This document shows, piece after piece, positions 6,311 through 14,823 of a stretch of 34,338 nucleotides of DNA; position 1 is the stretch's first letter; each line of letters starts with the position of its first letter. The position numbers were made by a program, and so were the translations under genes. The notes beneath the pieces were generated by a model. The model had not been told where the DNA came from. It saw nothing but the letters and a program-made list of their open reading frames with translations, and did no database searches. The stretch is taken from the IMG/VR virus record IMGVR_UViG_3300027917_000108, positions 1-34,338 of that record; one strand, written 5' to 3'. The stretch is from a virus.

Positions 6311-6600
6311 CGAACCTCGAACTCACGGAGGATCCTCTCGATCGCGTCGAAGTTATTCGACCGGATCCCACCGGACTATCGAACGGCAGGGAAGCCTACG
6401 CTCTTCCTTGGGAGCGCGTTCGGTGGGAGGTGTTCGTTTCCGAAATGCGAGAGATGAGGGAGACGTTCGGCGGAGCGATTCCGAACGTTTCGGACTACGT
6501 CAAGATGGGGGCGAAGATGAATTCGAACCAACTCGAGAAGCTCCGAAGGACGCTCGCGCGGAAAAGAAAAGCGTTGACCGAAGGGGATCCGGATGCGTAA
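6307..6600 (+). CDS. protein of unknown function (97 aa)
   Basis: ATG 6307 overlaps the previous stop (ATGA). The protein has a short acidic N-terminus, a central W-E-R-V-R-W-E-V-F helix at about 37-45, and a C-terminal basic helix (NQLEKLRRTLARKRKAL). No domain is recognised. Its end overlaps the following gene by eight bases. Confidence 0.65.
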   Translation: MTNLELTEDPLDRVEVIRPDPTGLSNGREAYALPWERVRWEVFVSEMREMRETFGGAIPNVSDYVKMGAKMNSNQLEKLRRTLARKRKALTEGDPDA

Positions 6601-6838
6601 GTCCTTGAGAAGACGAACGAAAGGACGGAAAGTGATCGCGGAGTGCGGAGTTCATTATGTGCATTGTTCGATTTGCGGAAATCCGACGAGGCTCGACCGA
6701 ACCGAAAAGTGCGAGCGTTGTTGGGCTCTCGAAATGCGCCTCCGGCAGTCTCCGGCTCTCGCGATAAAACTCCTGGCCGAAATCGAGCGGAAGGAGCTTC
6801 ACTCCGACGGGCTCCCTCACCCGATTTCGAGCGGATAA
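6593..6838 (+). CDS. small zinc-finger protein (81 aa)
   Basis: ATG 6593 lies inside the end of the previous gene. After a basic N-terminus the protein has CSICG (residues about 25-29), 11 residues, then CERC, a four-cysteine zinc ribbon. A helix (WALEMRLRQ) and a short tail follow. It is probably nucleic-acid or protein binding. It is not closely similar to the ribbon protein at 778. It is the last of the coupled small genes. The next gene starts 43 bases downstream with no clear ribosome site. Confidence 0.65.
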   Translation: MRKSLRRRTKGRKVIAECGVHYVHCSICGNPTRLDRTEKCERCWALEMRLRQSPALAIKLLAEIERKELHSDGLPHPISSG

Positions 6839-6881
6839 GTCTGGACGGGACAAGGGTTTTCAGGCACTCTCGAGCCTAACG

Positions 6882-8933
6882 ATGAAAGGCTCGAAAGCGC
6901 GAAAGAAAGCCGACGGAATCCGGATCGAGTGCTCCTTTACCTCCCTCGAGGAAATCGCCTCCCTCGTCCCGAATCCCCGAAACCCGAACACCCATCCTCC
7001 CGGGCAAGTCCGGATCCTAGCGGAAGCGATCCGACTCCGCGGGTGGCGTCTCCCGATCGTCGTCTCGAAGCGGTCCGGCTTCATCACAAAGGGGCACGGA
7101 CGCCTCCTCGCCGCGAAGGCTCTCGGAGTCTCCCACGCTCCGGTCGACTTCCAGGCTTACCTATCCGAAGCGGAGGAGTGGGCGGACATGATCGCGGACA
7201 ACCAGATCGCGGAGCTCGCGGAGATGGACGAGAACGAGCTCACCCGACTCGTCGAAGAGCTCGAGCAGCGCGCGGACGAGCTCGCGCTCCCGGAGGGGAT
7301 GACCATCGAGCAATACCTCGAGACGTTGGGCCCGATCCCGGACCTTTCCGTTGTCTCGGAGAAACTCGGAAAAGCCGATTCGCTCCGGGAACGCTTTATC
7401 GTTCCACCCTTCACGGTCCTCGACGCTCGCCAAGGATGGTGGAGAGCGAGGAAACAGGCGTGGATCGCGCTCGGGATCGAGTCCGAGCTCGGCCGGAAAG
7501 GCGATATGGTCTTCCGGGGATCCGCGCAGCCGTTCTCGATAACGCGGGTGAAGAACGAGATCGAGAAGCGGGAAGGCCGCTCGATCTCCTGGGAGGAGTT
7601 CCGGACGCTCCATCCCGAACTCATGGTTGGCGGGACGTCGATCTTCGATCCGGTCCTCTGCGAAGTCCTTCTCCGGTGGTTCTGTCCTCCCGGGGGCTCC
7701 GTCCTCGATCCGTTCGCCGGGGGCTCCGTCCGGGGGATCGTGGCCGCGCGGCTCGGCTTCCATTATGACGGGATCGAGCTCCGCTCCGAACAGGTTCGGG
7801 CGAACCGTCGCCAAGCGAAGGCGATCCTCGGACGGCCGAAGAAGAAGACCGTCACCGTCCGGATCTCCTCGAAGATGGCGAACCTCCGCTTCCACGGGTG
7901 TAAGCCGGACTTCGTCCGGGAAGTCTGCCACGCGAAATGCTGCTTCTCCGGAGATAAAAAGAAAGGAGCGGTCGTCTCCGTCCTCCCGACGGAGGAAGCC
8001 GTCCTCGAGCGACTCGGGGAAACGCGAGTAAAAGACGGGCTCCTCGTCCCGAAGGAGGGGAAGTGTCCGTTTATCGACGTGAACGGCGCGTGCGGTCTCC
8101 ACGGCTCCCCACACAAGCCTTTCGGGTGTATCGCCTCTCCCTTTACCCTGAACCGCTCCGGGACGCTCATCGTCCGGCACCGTTACCTTCAACTCCCCTG
8201 CTACAAAACGGAGGAGAGCGTTCCGGCATACGAAGCCTTCGGAGCCTCCCTCGAGCTCCTCTTCGGAAAACTCGAAGCCGGTCGAATCGCCGCGAAGCTC
8301 GCCTCCGGATCCGGGGACTTCGACGCGGAGATGCCGATCGAGACATGGCGGGACGTCCGATATCTCGACGGAGTGAAGAAAGGGAAATCCTCTCCGGAGA
8401 ACTCGAAAGAAGCGAAGCCCGGAACCGCTCGGTGGATCGTCGGAGACGCCGCGACGGAGCTCCCGAAGGCGAAGGGGCTCGTGGACTACGTGTTCACATG
8501 CCCACCGTATTTCGATCTCGAGAAATACTCCTCCGACGTCCGGGATATCTCGAACGCTCAGACTTACGAGAAATTCCTCGCCTCTTATCGGACCATCCTC
8601 GAGAGAGCGGCCGCTCGCCTCGCGGAGAACCGCTTCTTCTCGATCGTCGTCGGAGATATCCGCAACAAAGGCGGGATTTACCGCAATTTCGTGGGCGATA
8701 CCGTCGGAATCATGCAATCCGCGGGACTCGGACTCTACAACGAAGCGATCCTCGCGATCGCGCTCACCTCCGCTCCGATCCGCGCGGGACGGCTCTTCGC
8801 AACCTCCCGCAAACTCTGCAAGGTTCATCAGAATGTGCTCGTCTTCGTCAAAGGGGATCCGAAGAAAGCCGTCGAGGAAGTCGGACTCCCGGAATTCGGG
8901 GAGACGGAACCGATCGAGGAGCCGGAGGACTAA
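6882..8933 (+). CDS. ParB-like domain / DNA methyltransferase fusion with inserted cysteine-rich domain
   Basis: In this 683-residue protein, residues about 15-160 form a ParB/sulfiredoxin-like domain (LVPNPRNPNTHP, GHGRLLAAK, MIADNQIAELAE), as found before many phage DNA methylases. Residues 172-200 carry VPPFTVLDARQGWW, conserved in that family. The SAM-binding motif I is DPFAGGS at 276-282. The catalytic motif CPPYFDLE begins at 540, followed by VVGDIRNKGG and the family's typical end NVLVFVKGDPKKA. Between the two halves (about 325-510) lies a cysteine-rich domain with C340, C349, C353-C354, C395, C404, C416 and C440. The CHAKCC and KPFGC spacing recalls YkgJ-type metal/Fe-S proteins. It probably modifies phage DNA, and the target base is not visible. 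The start choice is weak: no Shine-Dalgarno. Confidence 0.85.
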   Translation: MKGSKARKKADGIRIECSFTSLEEIASLVPNPRNPNTHPPGQVRILAEAIRLRGWRLPIVVSKRSGFITKGHGRLLAAKALGVSHAPVDFQAYLSEAEEWADMIADNQIAELAEMDENELTRLVEELEQRADELALPEGMTIEQYLETLGPIPDLSVVSEKLGKADSLRERFIVPPFTVLDARQGWWRARKQAWIALGIESELGRKGDMVFRGSAQPFSITRVKNEIEKREGRSISWEEFRTLHPELMVGGTSIFDPVLCEVLLRWFCPPGGSVLDPFAGGSVRGIVAARLGFHYDGIELRSEQVRANRRQAKAILGRPKKKTVTVRISSKMANLRFHGCKPDFVREVCHAKCCFSGDKKKGAVVSVLPTEEAVLERLGETRVKDGLLVPKEGKCPFIDVNGACGLHGSPHKPFGCIASPFTLNRSGTLIVRHRYLQLPCYKTEESVPAYEAFGASLELLFGKLEAGRIAAKLASGSGDFDAEMPIETWRDVRYLDGVKKGKSSPENSKEAKPGTARWIVGDAATELPKAKGLVDYVFTCPPYFDLEKYSSDVRDISNAQTYEKFLASYRTILERAAARLAENRFFSIVVGDIRNKGGIYRNFVGDTVGIMQSAGLGLYNEAILAIALTSAPIRAGRLFATSRKLCKVHQNVLVFVKGDPKKAVEEVGLPEFGETEPIEEPED

Positions 8934-9199
8934 AGGAGAACCTCCGGAAGCGGCTCCCTCCGCTCGGGAGCGATCCGCATAATCCGCCATCGCCTCGTCG
9001 CGGCGACACGCTCTCTCGCTCGTCTTCCCTCGAAGATCGTCCGGAACTGACGCTGGACGAGATCCATCCTCCCGAAGATCCCTCTCGCTCCCTCCTCCGT
9101 CGGAAAAGCCTTCTGGATATCCCTCCACGCTCCGGGCATCGGATCGTAAAACTGCGCCTTGAAGTAAGCCTCGAACCGGCAGGATCCTTTCGTTCTCAT
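8930..9199 (-). CDS. small protein on the opposite strand (89 aa)
   Basis: This is the only gene I would call on the - strand. Its codons match the window's style (CTC, GCG, ATC, TAC) on this strand, while no convincing + frame competes. The product reads F-x-A-x-F-Y-D-P-M-P-G-A-W-R-D-I-Q near the start, like small phage proteins with a short beta-rich domain. A basic arginine-rich half follows. ATG 9199 is preceded on its strand by a possible GCAGG site. The same frame is open and protein-like for about 30 residues further upstream (EVGTAEYWQAT) but offers no ATG, GTG or TTG. It converges tail to tail with the methyltransferase gene, overlapping four bases. Confidence 0.5.
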   Translation of the reverse strand: MRTKGSCRFEAYFKAQFYDPMPGAWRDIQKAFPTEEGARGIFGRMDLVQRQFRTIFEGRRARERVAATRRWRIMRIAPERREPLPEVLL

Positions 9200-9363
9200 C
9201 GTTGCCTGCCAATACTCCGCGGTGCCGACTTCGTCCAGAAACTTGTTCCGGAATCTCCTTGCGTCTCCGGAAACCGTTCGAGAACAATCGACTCGGACGC
9301 CGCGGAGCGGCTCCCGAACACCCGCGGGACGCGGGACGACGCAGAACTCGAAAGGACGGAACG

Positions 9364-9903
9364 ATGTCGAGAATGAAACGGAGCGGTGCTCCGAATCGGA
9401 AACGCGCGGAACGGACGCACGACCAGAAACGAATCGCCGCGCTTTATCTCGAACGGCATACGATCACGGAGATCGCCGAAACGCTTAACCTCTCCCGGAC
9501 GACGGTTCATCGGGACATCATGGCTCTCGAGGACGCGTGGCGGAGGGACGGGCTCCTCGATATGCACCGCGCGAAGATGCGGCAGCTTATGGAGCTCCGG
9601 AGAGTCCGGAACGAGGCTCTCCACGCCTGGGAGGAGTCGAAGAAAGGGGAGACGGAGATCACGCAGCACCGTCCGACTCCGTCGAAGCGGAGCCCGAAGC
9701 CGAAGGCGACGCGGGAGATCATCAAACGGAAAACCTCGACGGGTGATCCGGCTTACCTCGCCGCGTTCCTCCGGGCGATCGAGGACGAAGGGGACTTGCT
9801 CGGGACGAAGATCCGGAAGCTCGAGATCGACACTCCGGAAGAAGGCGGGATCGGTGGCGGACTCATAATCCTTCCGACTCCGAGTCTCGAGGATCTCCGA
9901 TGA
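9364..9903 (+). CDS. terminase small subunit (probable)
   Basis: This 179-residue protein sits directly before the large terminase gene, with a four-base overlap (ATGA). A basic N-terminus leads into a helix-turn-helix at about 36-56 (ITEIAETLNLSRTTVHRDI), then helices with LMELRRVRNEALHAWEESK and a basic, disordered stretch. The acidic C-terminus would face TerL. Small terminases bind pac/cos DNA through N-terminal HTH domains and form rings that load TerL. ATG 9364 follows AAAGGA. A TTG start at 9202 in the same frame would add 54 residues without resemblance and was not used. Position and HTH support the role. Sequence identity to a named family was not judged. Confidence 0.75.
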   Translation: MSRMKRSGAPNRKRAERTHDQKRIAALYLERHTITEIAETLNLSRTTVHRDIMALEDAWRRDGLLDMHRAKMRQLMELRRVRNEALHAWEESKKGETEITQHRPTPSKRSPKPKATREIIKRKTSTGDPAYLAAFLRAIEDEGDLLGTKIRKLEIDTPEEGGIGGGLIILPTPSLEDLR

Positions 9904-11303
9904 GAAACGGCCGAAGACTCTCCGAGATCCACAAGATCGCGGCGAAAGTCTGCTGGGAGCCGAATCCCGGACCGCAACTCCGGTTCCTCACGTCCCTTGC
10001 TCGGGAGATCCTTTACGGGGGAGCGGCCGGAGGAGGGAAGACGGACGCGCTCCTGATCGACGCCGTCCGGGACCGGGAGTCCGAATACATGCGGTCGATC
10101 ATCTTCCGGAAGACCTTCCCGGAAATGAAGGATCTCATCCGTCGCTCGATGGAGCTTTACCCTGCTCTCGACGCTCGATATCGCTCGTCGACCCGGGAGT
10201 GGTTCTTCCCGAAAGGAGGGATCGTCGAGTTCGGATACCTCGACCAGCATAAGGACAAATTCAAATACTCGGGACGCGCGTTCACCTACATCGGATGGGA
10301 CGAGCTAACCCGCTGGAAGGACGACACCCACTATAAATTCCTTTACTCCCGGCTCCGGACTTCGGCGAAGGCTCTCTCGGAGAAGATCCCGGGGACGGAT
10401 CTCCCGAAGCTCACTCTCCGGATCCGAGCGACGACGAATCCCGGGGGAGACGGGCACTTTTGGGTAAAGAGCCATTTCGGGATCGAGGACGACGGAGCGG
10501 AGACGGAGCACGAAACGAAGCACGGGCTCGTCCGGTTCATTCCCGCGAAGATCTCGGACAACCCGATCCTCGCGGAGACCGATTATGAGGACACCTTGGA
10601 CATGCTCCCGGACCATCTTCGCCGGATGCTCAAGGAAGGCCGCTGGGATATCCTCGAGGGAATGGCGTTCTCGGAGTGGGATCGCCGGATCCACGTCGTC
10701 GAGCCGTTCGCGCTCCCGGCGACGGCGAAATGGTGGCGCGGGTGCGACGACGGATACAACGCTCCGGCTTGCGTCCTCTGGTTCGCTCTCTTCGATCGCC
10801 GCGTTTACGTCGTCGCTGAGCTTTACCGGAACCAGCTCGTCGCGGAGGAGCTCGCGGAGATCGTTATGAAGCGAGACCGCTCGATCCCGGTCGACTACGG
10901 GGACGAGGACGTCCGGCCGCTCGATCGCGAGCTCGACGGGATAATCGACTCGGCCGCGTTCGCGGACCACGGGATCCGAAGAATGCGAGGAGGCTCCCGG
11001 GCGAAGATAATGAACGAGATCGGCTGCGAGTGGAAACCGAGCCACAAAGGAGCGAACTCTCGAGTCCAAGGAGCGTCGCTCGTTCACTCGTTACTGAGGG
11101 GGAAGCTCGCGGACGGGCTCCCGAAGATTCAGATCTTCTCGAACTGTAAGAACCTCATCCGGACGCTTCCCGCTCTCCCGATCGACGAGCTCGATCCGGA
11201 GGACGTCGACACGACGGCGGAAGACCACGCATACGACGCGCTTCGATACGGCTTGCAAGGAGTGCCCGAACTCGTTAAGACGAGGAAGTTGAAAGGAACC
11301 TGA
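9900..11303 (+). CDS. terL: terminase large subunit
   Basis: This 467-residue DNA-packaging motor has an N-terminal ATPase with a Walker A of GGAAGGGKT at 40-48. The Walker B is FTYIGWDE, with D134 and catalytic E135, followed by LTRW. A coupling motif lies near IRATTNPGG. The C-terminal RNase H-like nuclease starts with GCDDGYNAPACVLW (D283/D284), with further acidic residues near IIDSAAF and the terminal VDTTAEDHAYDALRY. It packages DNA through the portal and cuts the concatemer. Length and order are normal for Terminase_6-type enzymes. It ends four bases before the portal gene. Confidence 0.95.
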   Translation: MRNGRRLSEIHKIAAKVCWEPNPGPQLRFLTSLAREILYGGAAGGGKTDALLIDAVRDRESEYMRSIIFRKTFPEMKDLIRRSMELYPALDARYRSSTREWFFPKGGIVEFGYLDQHKDKFKYSGRAFTYIGWDELTRWKDDTHYKFLYSRLRTSAKALSEKIPGTDLPKLTLRIRATTNPGGDGHFWVKSHFGIEDDGAETEHETKHGLVRFIPAKISDNPILAETDYEDTLDMLPDHLRRMLKEGRWDILEGMAFSEWDRRIHVVEPFALPATAKWWRGCDDGYNAPACVLWFALFDRRVYVVAELYRNQLVAEELAEIVMKRDRSIPVDYGDEDVRPLDRELDGIIDSAAFADHGIRRMRGGSRAKIMNEIGCEWKPSHKGANSRVQGASLVHSLLRGKLADGLPKIQIFSNCKNLIRTLPALPIDELDPEDVDTTAEDHAYDALRYGLQGVPELVKTRKLKGT

Positions 11304-11307
11304 TCTT

Positions 11308-12864
11308 ATGCCGGTCAACTCGACTCATCCCGAATACGACGAGGCTTATCCGCGGTGGGAGCGTTGCCGCGACTTCATCAAAGGCTCGGACTCCGTAAAA
11401 GACGCCGGGGAGAAATACCTCGGACGGCTCTCTCTCCAAGACGACGAGGAGTATGAGAAATATAAGGAGCTCGCCGTTTACACCAATTATTCCGCGCGGA
11501 CGCTCGAGGGGCTCATGGGTATGCTATTCCGGAAGCCTCCGATCGTTACGCTTCCCGAAGTTCGATCCGGCGAACTCGGGGACGCGCTCGACGGGATCGA
11601 GGAGGACTGCGATCTCATGGGGAGCTCGATCGAGTCTTACTCGCGCGAAGTCGCTTCGGAGATCCTCGCCGTCGGACGCGGGGGGACTCTGATCGACTTC
11701 TCGAAGGAGGAAAATCGGGCTTACCTCGCGTGGTATTCCGCGGAGTCGATCCTCAACTGGCGAGTCGAGCGGATAAACGGGCGAATGATGGTGACGCTCG
11801 TCGTTCTCGAGGAAACCGAGACGACGGCCGTCGACGCCGTCCTCACTCTCGGAGCTCGATCGGATAAGGAAGTCGATCCCTACTCGGAGACGGCTTCGGA
11901 CCGGCTTCGAGTCCTCCGGCTCGTCCCGAACGAAAACGATCCGGAAGGTGATCGCGTTTATCGCGTCGAGATTTGGGAGAAGATCACCGAAGGGGAAGGT
12001 TCGAAGCAAAAGACTTATTGGCAGATGGTCGAGCTTTACGAACCGAACCGGAAGGGAGCCTTCCTCACGCGGATCCCGTTCATCTTCCACAATCCAGAGA
12101 CCGAAGAGCCGACGATCGACAAGCCTCCGCTCCTCGACGTCGTCGATCTGAACTGTTCGCACTATCGCGTTTCGGCCGACTTCGCTCACGGGCTTCACTT
12201 CGTTGCGCTCCCGACGGCTTGGGCGAGCGGCGTCCCGAAGACGGCGGAGCTCCGGATCGGATCCTCGCAGGCGTGGACGTTCGACAATCCGGAGGCTCGA
12301 GCCGGTTATCTCGAATTCACCGGGAAGGGGCTCTCGGAATACACGAACGAGCGGGACCGGCTCGAACGGCAGATGGCCGTTCTCGGAGCCCGGATGCTCG
12401 AGGAGCAAAAACGCGCGGCCGAAACGGCGGAGACTCAACGGCTCCGGCAGGGAGGAGAGATCTCCGTCCTCCAACACATCTCGGAAGTCGTCTCGGAACA
12501 AATCACTCTCGCGATGCGGTGGATCGGGTGGTGGTCATCGACGATCGACAACCCGGAGGAGTTCAAGGACGACGCGATCCGGATCGCCTTGAACCGCGAC
12601 TTCGTCGATACGAAGCTCCCGAGCCAGGACGTCGTGAACCTCACGAGCGTTTACATCCAAGGCGGGATCTCTCGGGACACCTACCTCTGGAACCTCGCCC
12701 AAGGCGAAGTCCTTCCTCCGGGACGGACGCCGGAAGAAGAGATGGAGCTCATCGAGACCGAAGGACCGCGGCCGGGAGCGACTCCTCCGGGAGCCGGGGA
12801 AGGACAGGTTCCTCCGGCCGATGAAGACGAGGAAGACGACGCCGGAGCAACGAATCAGGAGTAA
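11308..12864 (+). CDS. portal protein (DUF4055-like)
   Basis: The 518-residue protein begins with VNSTHPEYDEAYPRW, then RDFIKGSDSVKDAGEKYL and a segment with LEGLMGMLFRKPP. This is the usual opening of DUF4055 portal proteins. Later segments fit the clip/wing and long stem helices (DRLERQMAVLGARMLEEQKR, then a TAE motif), followed by a helical crown. The C-terminus is acidic and disordered (EDEEDDAG). Twelve copies would form the DNA gate at the capsid vertex. It sits between TerL and the MuF-like protein, as expected. The ATG context has no strong Shine-Dalgarno, with the stop of terL four bases upstream. Confidence 0.9.
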   Translation: MPVNSTHPEYDEAYPRWERCRDFIKGSDSVKDAGEKYLGRLSLQDDEEYEKYKELAVYTNYSARTLEGLMGMLFRKPPIVTLPEVRSGELGDALDGIEEDCDLMGSSIESYSREVASEILAVGRGGTLIDFSKEENRAYLAWYSAESILNWRVERINGRMMVTLVVLEETETTAVDAVLTLGARSDKEVDPYSETASDRLRVLRLVPNENDPEGDRVYRVEIWEKITEGEGSKQKTYWQMVELYEPNRKGAFLTRIPFIFHNPETEEPTIDKPPLLDVVDLNCSHYRVSADFAHGLHFVALPTAWASGVPKTAELRIGSSQAWTFDNPEARAGYLEFTGKGLSEYTNERDRLERQMAVLGARMLEEQKRAAETAETQRLRQGGEISVLQHISEVVSEQITLAMRWIGWWSSTIDNPEEFKDDAIRIALNRDFVDTKLPSQDVVNLTSVYIQGGISRDTYLWNLAQGEVLPPGRTPEEEMELIETEGPRPGATPPGAGEGQVPPADEDEEDDAGATNQE

Positions 12865-12870
12865 GCCTCG

Positions 12871-14823
12871 ATGGCGATCTCCGACGATCTTCACGAGAAG
12901 CTCACCGATCGAGCGATCGTCCTCGATCGGGTGAAAGGCTCGATGCGTCAGGACGCTTACTCCGTCCTCCGCGATCTCGAGAGGAACCTCGTCGAAGAGC
13001 TTTACGGGAATTCCCCGACGGAAGTCCGGACCGCTTATCAGCGTGCGCGACTTGAGAAGCTCTTGAAGCAAACCCGGGCGACGATCGCCGCGTCTTACGG
13101 GAAGATCCGAGTCGGGCACGCGCGGAGTCTCCGGGATCTCGCGAAGAACCAATCCGAATACGTCCTCAACGAGCTAAACGCCCAAGTCGGAGTCGATATC
13201 GCGACGACCGCGATCTCGAAGGAGCAGATCGCCGCGATCGCTTCGAACACCCTTATCCAGTCGGCTCCCTCGAAAGACTGGTGGTCCCGACAATCCGGAG
13301 ATCTCCAGGCGAACTTCTCGGACGCCGTCCGGCAAGGGATGCTCCGCGGGGAGACGACGGACCAGATAATCCGACGCGTCCGCGGGACGGCGAAGAACGG
13401 ATTCACGGACGGGATCATTCACGCCAGGAAGCGGCACATCGACGCGATCGTCCGGACTTCGGTCCAGACGGTAGCGAACGAAGCCGGACTCGCCTCGTTC
13501 GAAGCTAACCAAGACGTGATCAAGGGGCTCCAGTGGACGGCGACGCTCGACGGCCGGACGACGAAGATTTGCATGGCTCTTCACGGGCTCGTCTGGCACT
13601 ACGCTCCGGACGGGAGCCTGAAACCCGTCGGCCACGATAAGAGCTTCCCCGGTCCGACGGCTCATTGGAACTGCCGCTCGACGCAAGTCCCGGTCCTTAA
13701 ATCCTTCGACGAGCTCGCCGGGAAGAAGGTCGTGAAGACCGGGGGAAGGCCGACGGATATCGACACGGCTTTCGAGACGGAGCTCGCGAACATGGGGATG
13801 GCTCCGGAGAAGATCGCTCTCGCGAAGCAAGGGGCTCGAGCCTCGATGGACGGTTACGCCGCGCGGGATCTCTCGTTCGACTCCTGGCTCGGGAAGAAGG
13901 GGATCGCGATGCAAAACCGGATGCTCGGGAAGAAACGCGCGGACCTTTGGCGGAAGAAGAAGATCTCGACGCGGGATCTTATCGACCAGACGGGACGGCC
14001 GCTCAAGGTGTCCGAGCTCTCGAGCGTCCCGGGCACTCCTCAAGTTGCTAAGATCGCCTCCCTCGTCGCGGAAGGGGAGAAGGCTCTCGCGAAGACGATC
14101 GTCCCGGCTCCTCCGCCTCCGAAGCCGGTCGTCGCTGGGACGACGGCGACTCCGACGGCTGCGAACGCGGTCCGGACGGATCTCGAGGCTTACAAGCCGG
14201 TGCACCGGAAATGGGCGGAACTCGTCCCGGCGAAGACGGCTCAGAAGATCGCGCCTCCGTCGACGGAATACACGAAGCGTGTCACCGCCTCGTATTCTCC
14301 CGGAGCGGCTCGTCTGAACCTCCGGAAGATCAAGGACGGGACTCCGGAAGGGAAGATCACGTTCCTCCACGAGTGGGGGCATCACGCGCATTTCCGGACG
14401 GAGACCGTGACGTTCACGAAGGTCGAGTCCGAGTTCGCGGCCGCGTTCGCGAGAGCGAAGAAGGCGATCCCGAAGGAGATTCGGGATCTCTACAAGGAGA
14501 AGAAGTTCGTCGGGTGGTATTCCGGGAAAGACGTCCTCGTCGGAATTCTTAAGAAGGCGAATCCGGACGCTTACCGGCGATGGAAGGCGATCTCCTCGAC
14601 GGCGGAAAAGGAGAAGCTCTTCTCGGCCGTTTGGGATACGTTCGCCGCGCTCACCCGCGGCCGGATGGGAGGGGGACACGCGAAACGCTATTGGAAAGGG
14701 AACTTCCCGGAGATGGAAGCGGCCGCGCACGCCTTCTCGACGATCGCGAACGACAACGGGAATCCTATGTGGGAGCACTTCTTCGAGGACATGCTCGAAG
14801 TTATTCGGAGGAAGACGACATGA
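12871..14823 (+). CDS. MuF-type minor head protein with C-terminal zincin-like metallopeptidase domain
   Basis: This protein is 650 residues. The N-terminal half (1-280) is an SPP1 gp7/Mu gpF-type head-morphogenesis domain, with LQWTATLDGRTTKICMALHG (C234), DKSFPGPTAHWNCRS (H265, C268) and preceding long helices. A linker rich in alanine and proline (about 400-430) leads to a C-terminal domain with HEWGHHAHF, giving HExxH at 500-504. Further on is a helix with E-M-E-A-A-A-H-A-F (E614-H620) that could supply the third zinc ligand. MuF proteins in other phages carry toxin or enzyme domains at the C-terminus and are packaged inside the head. I infer an active or formerly active protease delivered with the DNA, or one acting in head maturation. 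The stop overlaps the next ATG. Confidence 0.85.
   Translation: MAISDDLHEKLTDRAIVLDRVKGSMRQDAYSVLRDLERNLVEELYGNSPTEVRTAYQRARLEKLLKQTRATIAASYGKIRVGHARSLRDLAKNQSEYVLNELNAQVGVDIATTAISKEQIAAIASNTLIQSAPSKDWWSRQSGDLQANFSDAVRQGMLRGETTDQIIRRVRGTAKNGFTDGIIHARKRHIDAIVRTSVQTVANEAGLASFEANQDVIKGLQWTATLDGRTTKICMALHGLVWHYAPDGSLKPVGHDKSFPGPTAHWNCRSTQVPVLKSFDELAGKKVVKTGGRPTDIDTAFETELANMGMAPEKIALAKQGARASMDGYAARDLSFDSWLGKKGIAMQNRMLGKKRADLWRKKKISTRDLIDQTGRPLKVSELSSVPGTPQVAKIASLVAEGEKALAKTIVPAPPPPKPVVAGTTATPTAANAVRTDLEAYKPVHRKWAELVPAKTAQKIAPPSTEYTKRVTASYSPGAARLNLRKIKDGTPEGKITFLHEWGHHAHFRTETVTFTKVESEFAAAFARAKKAIPKEIRDLYKEKKFVGWYSGKDVLVGILKKANPDAYRRWKAISSTAEKEKLFSAVWDTFAALTRGRMGGGHAKRYWKGNFPEMEAAAHAFSTIANDNGNPMWEHFFEDMLEVIRRKTT

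Noticed and set aside
6839-6881. TGGACG in the gap before the methyltransferase as a fifth copy of the promoter module
   Set aside because: At 17 bases downstream there is CACTCT instead of a TATNNT-like hexamer, and no GACGGTA block follows.
7161-9287. 708-codon - strand frame opposite the methyltransferase
   Set aside because: Long antisense frames arise here because the genome avoids certain stop patterns in GC-rich codons. The translation is arginine/glutamate-rich noise without domains.
9241-9300. Possible promoter TTGCGT-18-AACAAT before the packaging genes
   Set aside because: Both hexamers are poor matches, and it shares neither sequence nor spacing with the four repeated left-arm elements. 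Not strong enough to annotate.
9202-9363. Upstream TTG start extending the small terminase by 54 residues
   Set aside because: The added text is low in helix-forming residues, lacks a ribosome site and overlaps the spacer. ATG 9364 has AAAGGA before it.
8063-9376. 437-codon + strand frame across the methyltransferase end and the junction
   Set aside because: It is the shadow of the methyltransferase gene in another frame. Its arginine- and serine-rich text looks non-protein and it has no start signal. The better reading of 8930-9199 is the - strand gene.
13174-14778. 534-codon - strand frame opposite the MuF gene
   Set aside because: Same artefact. The + strand reading has clear MuF and HEWGH motifs.
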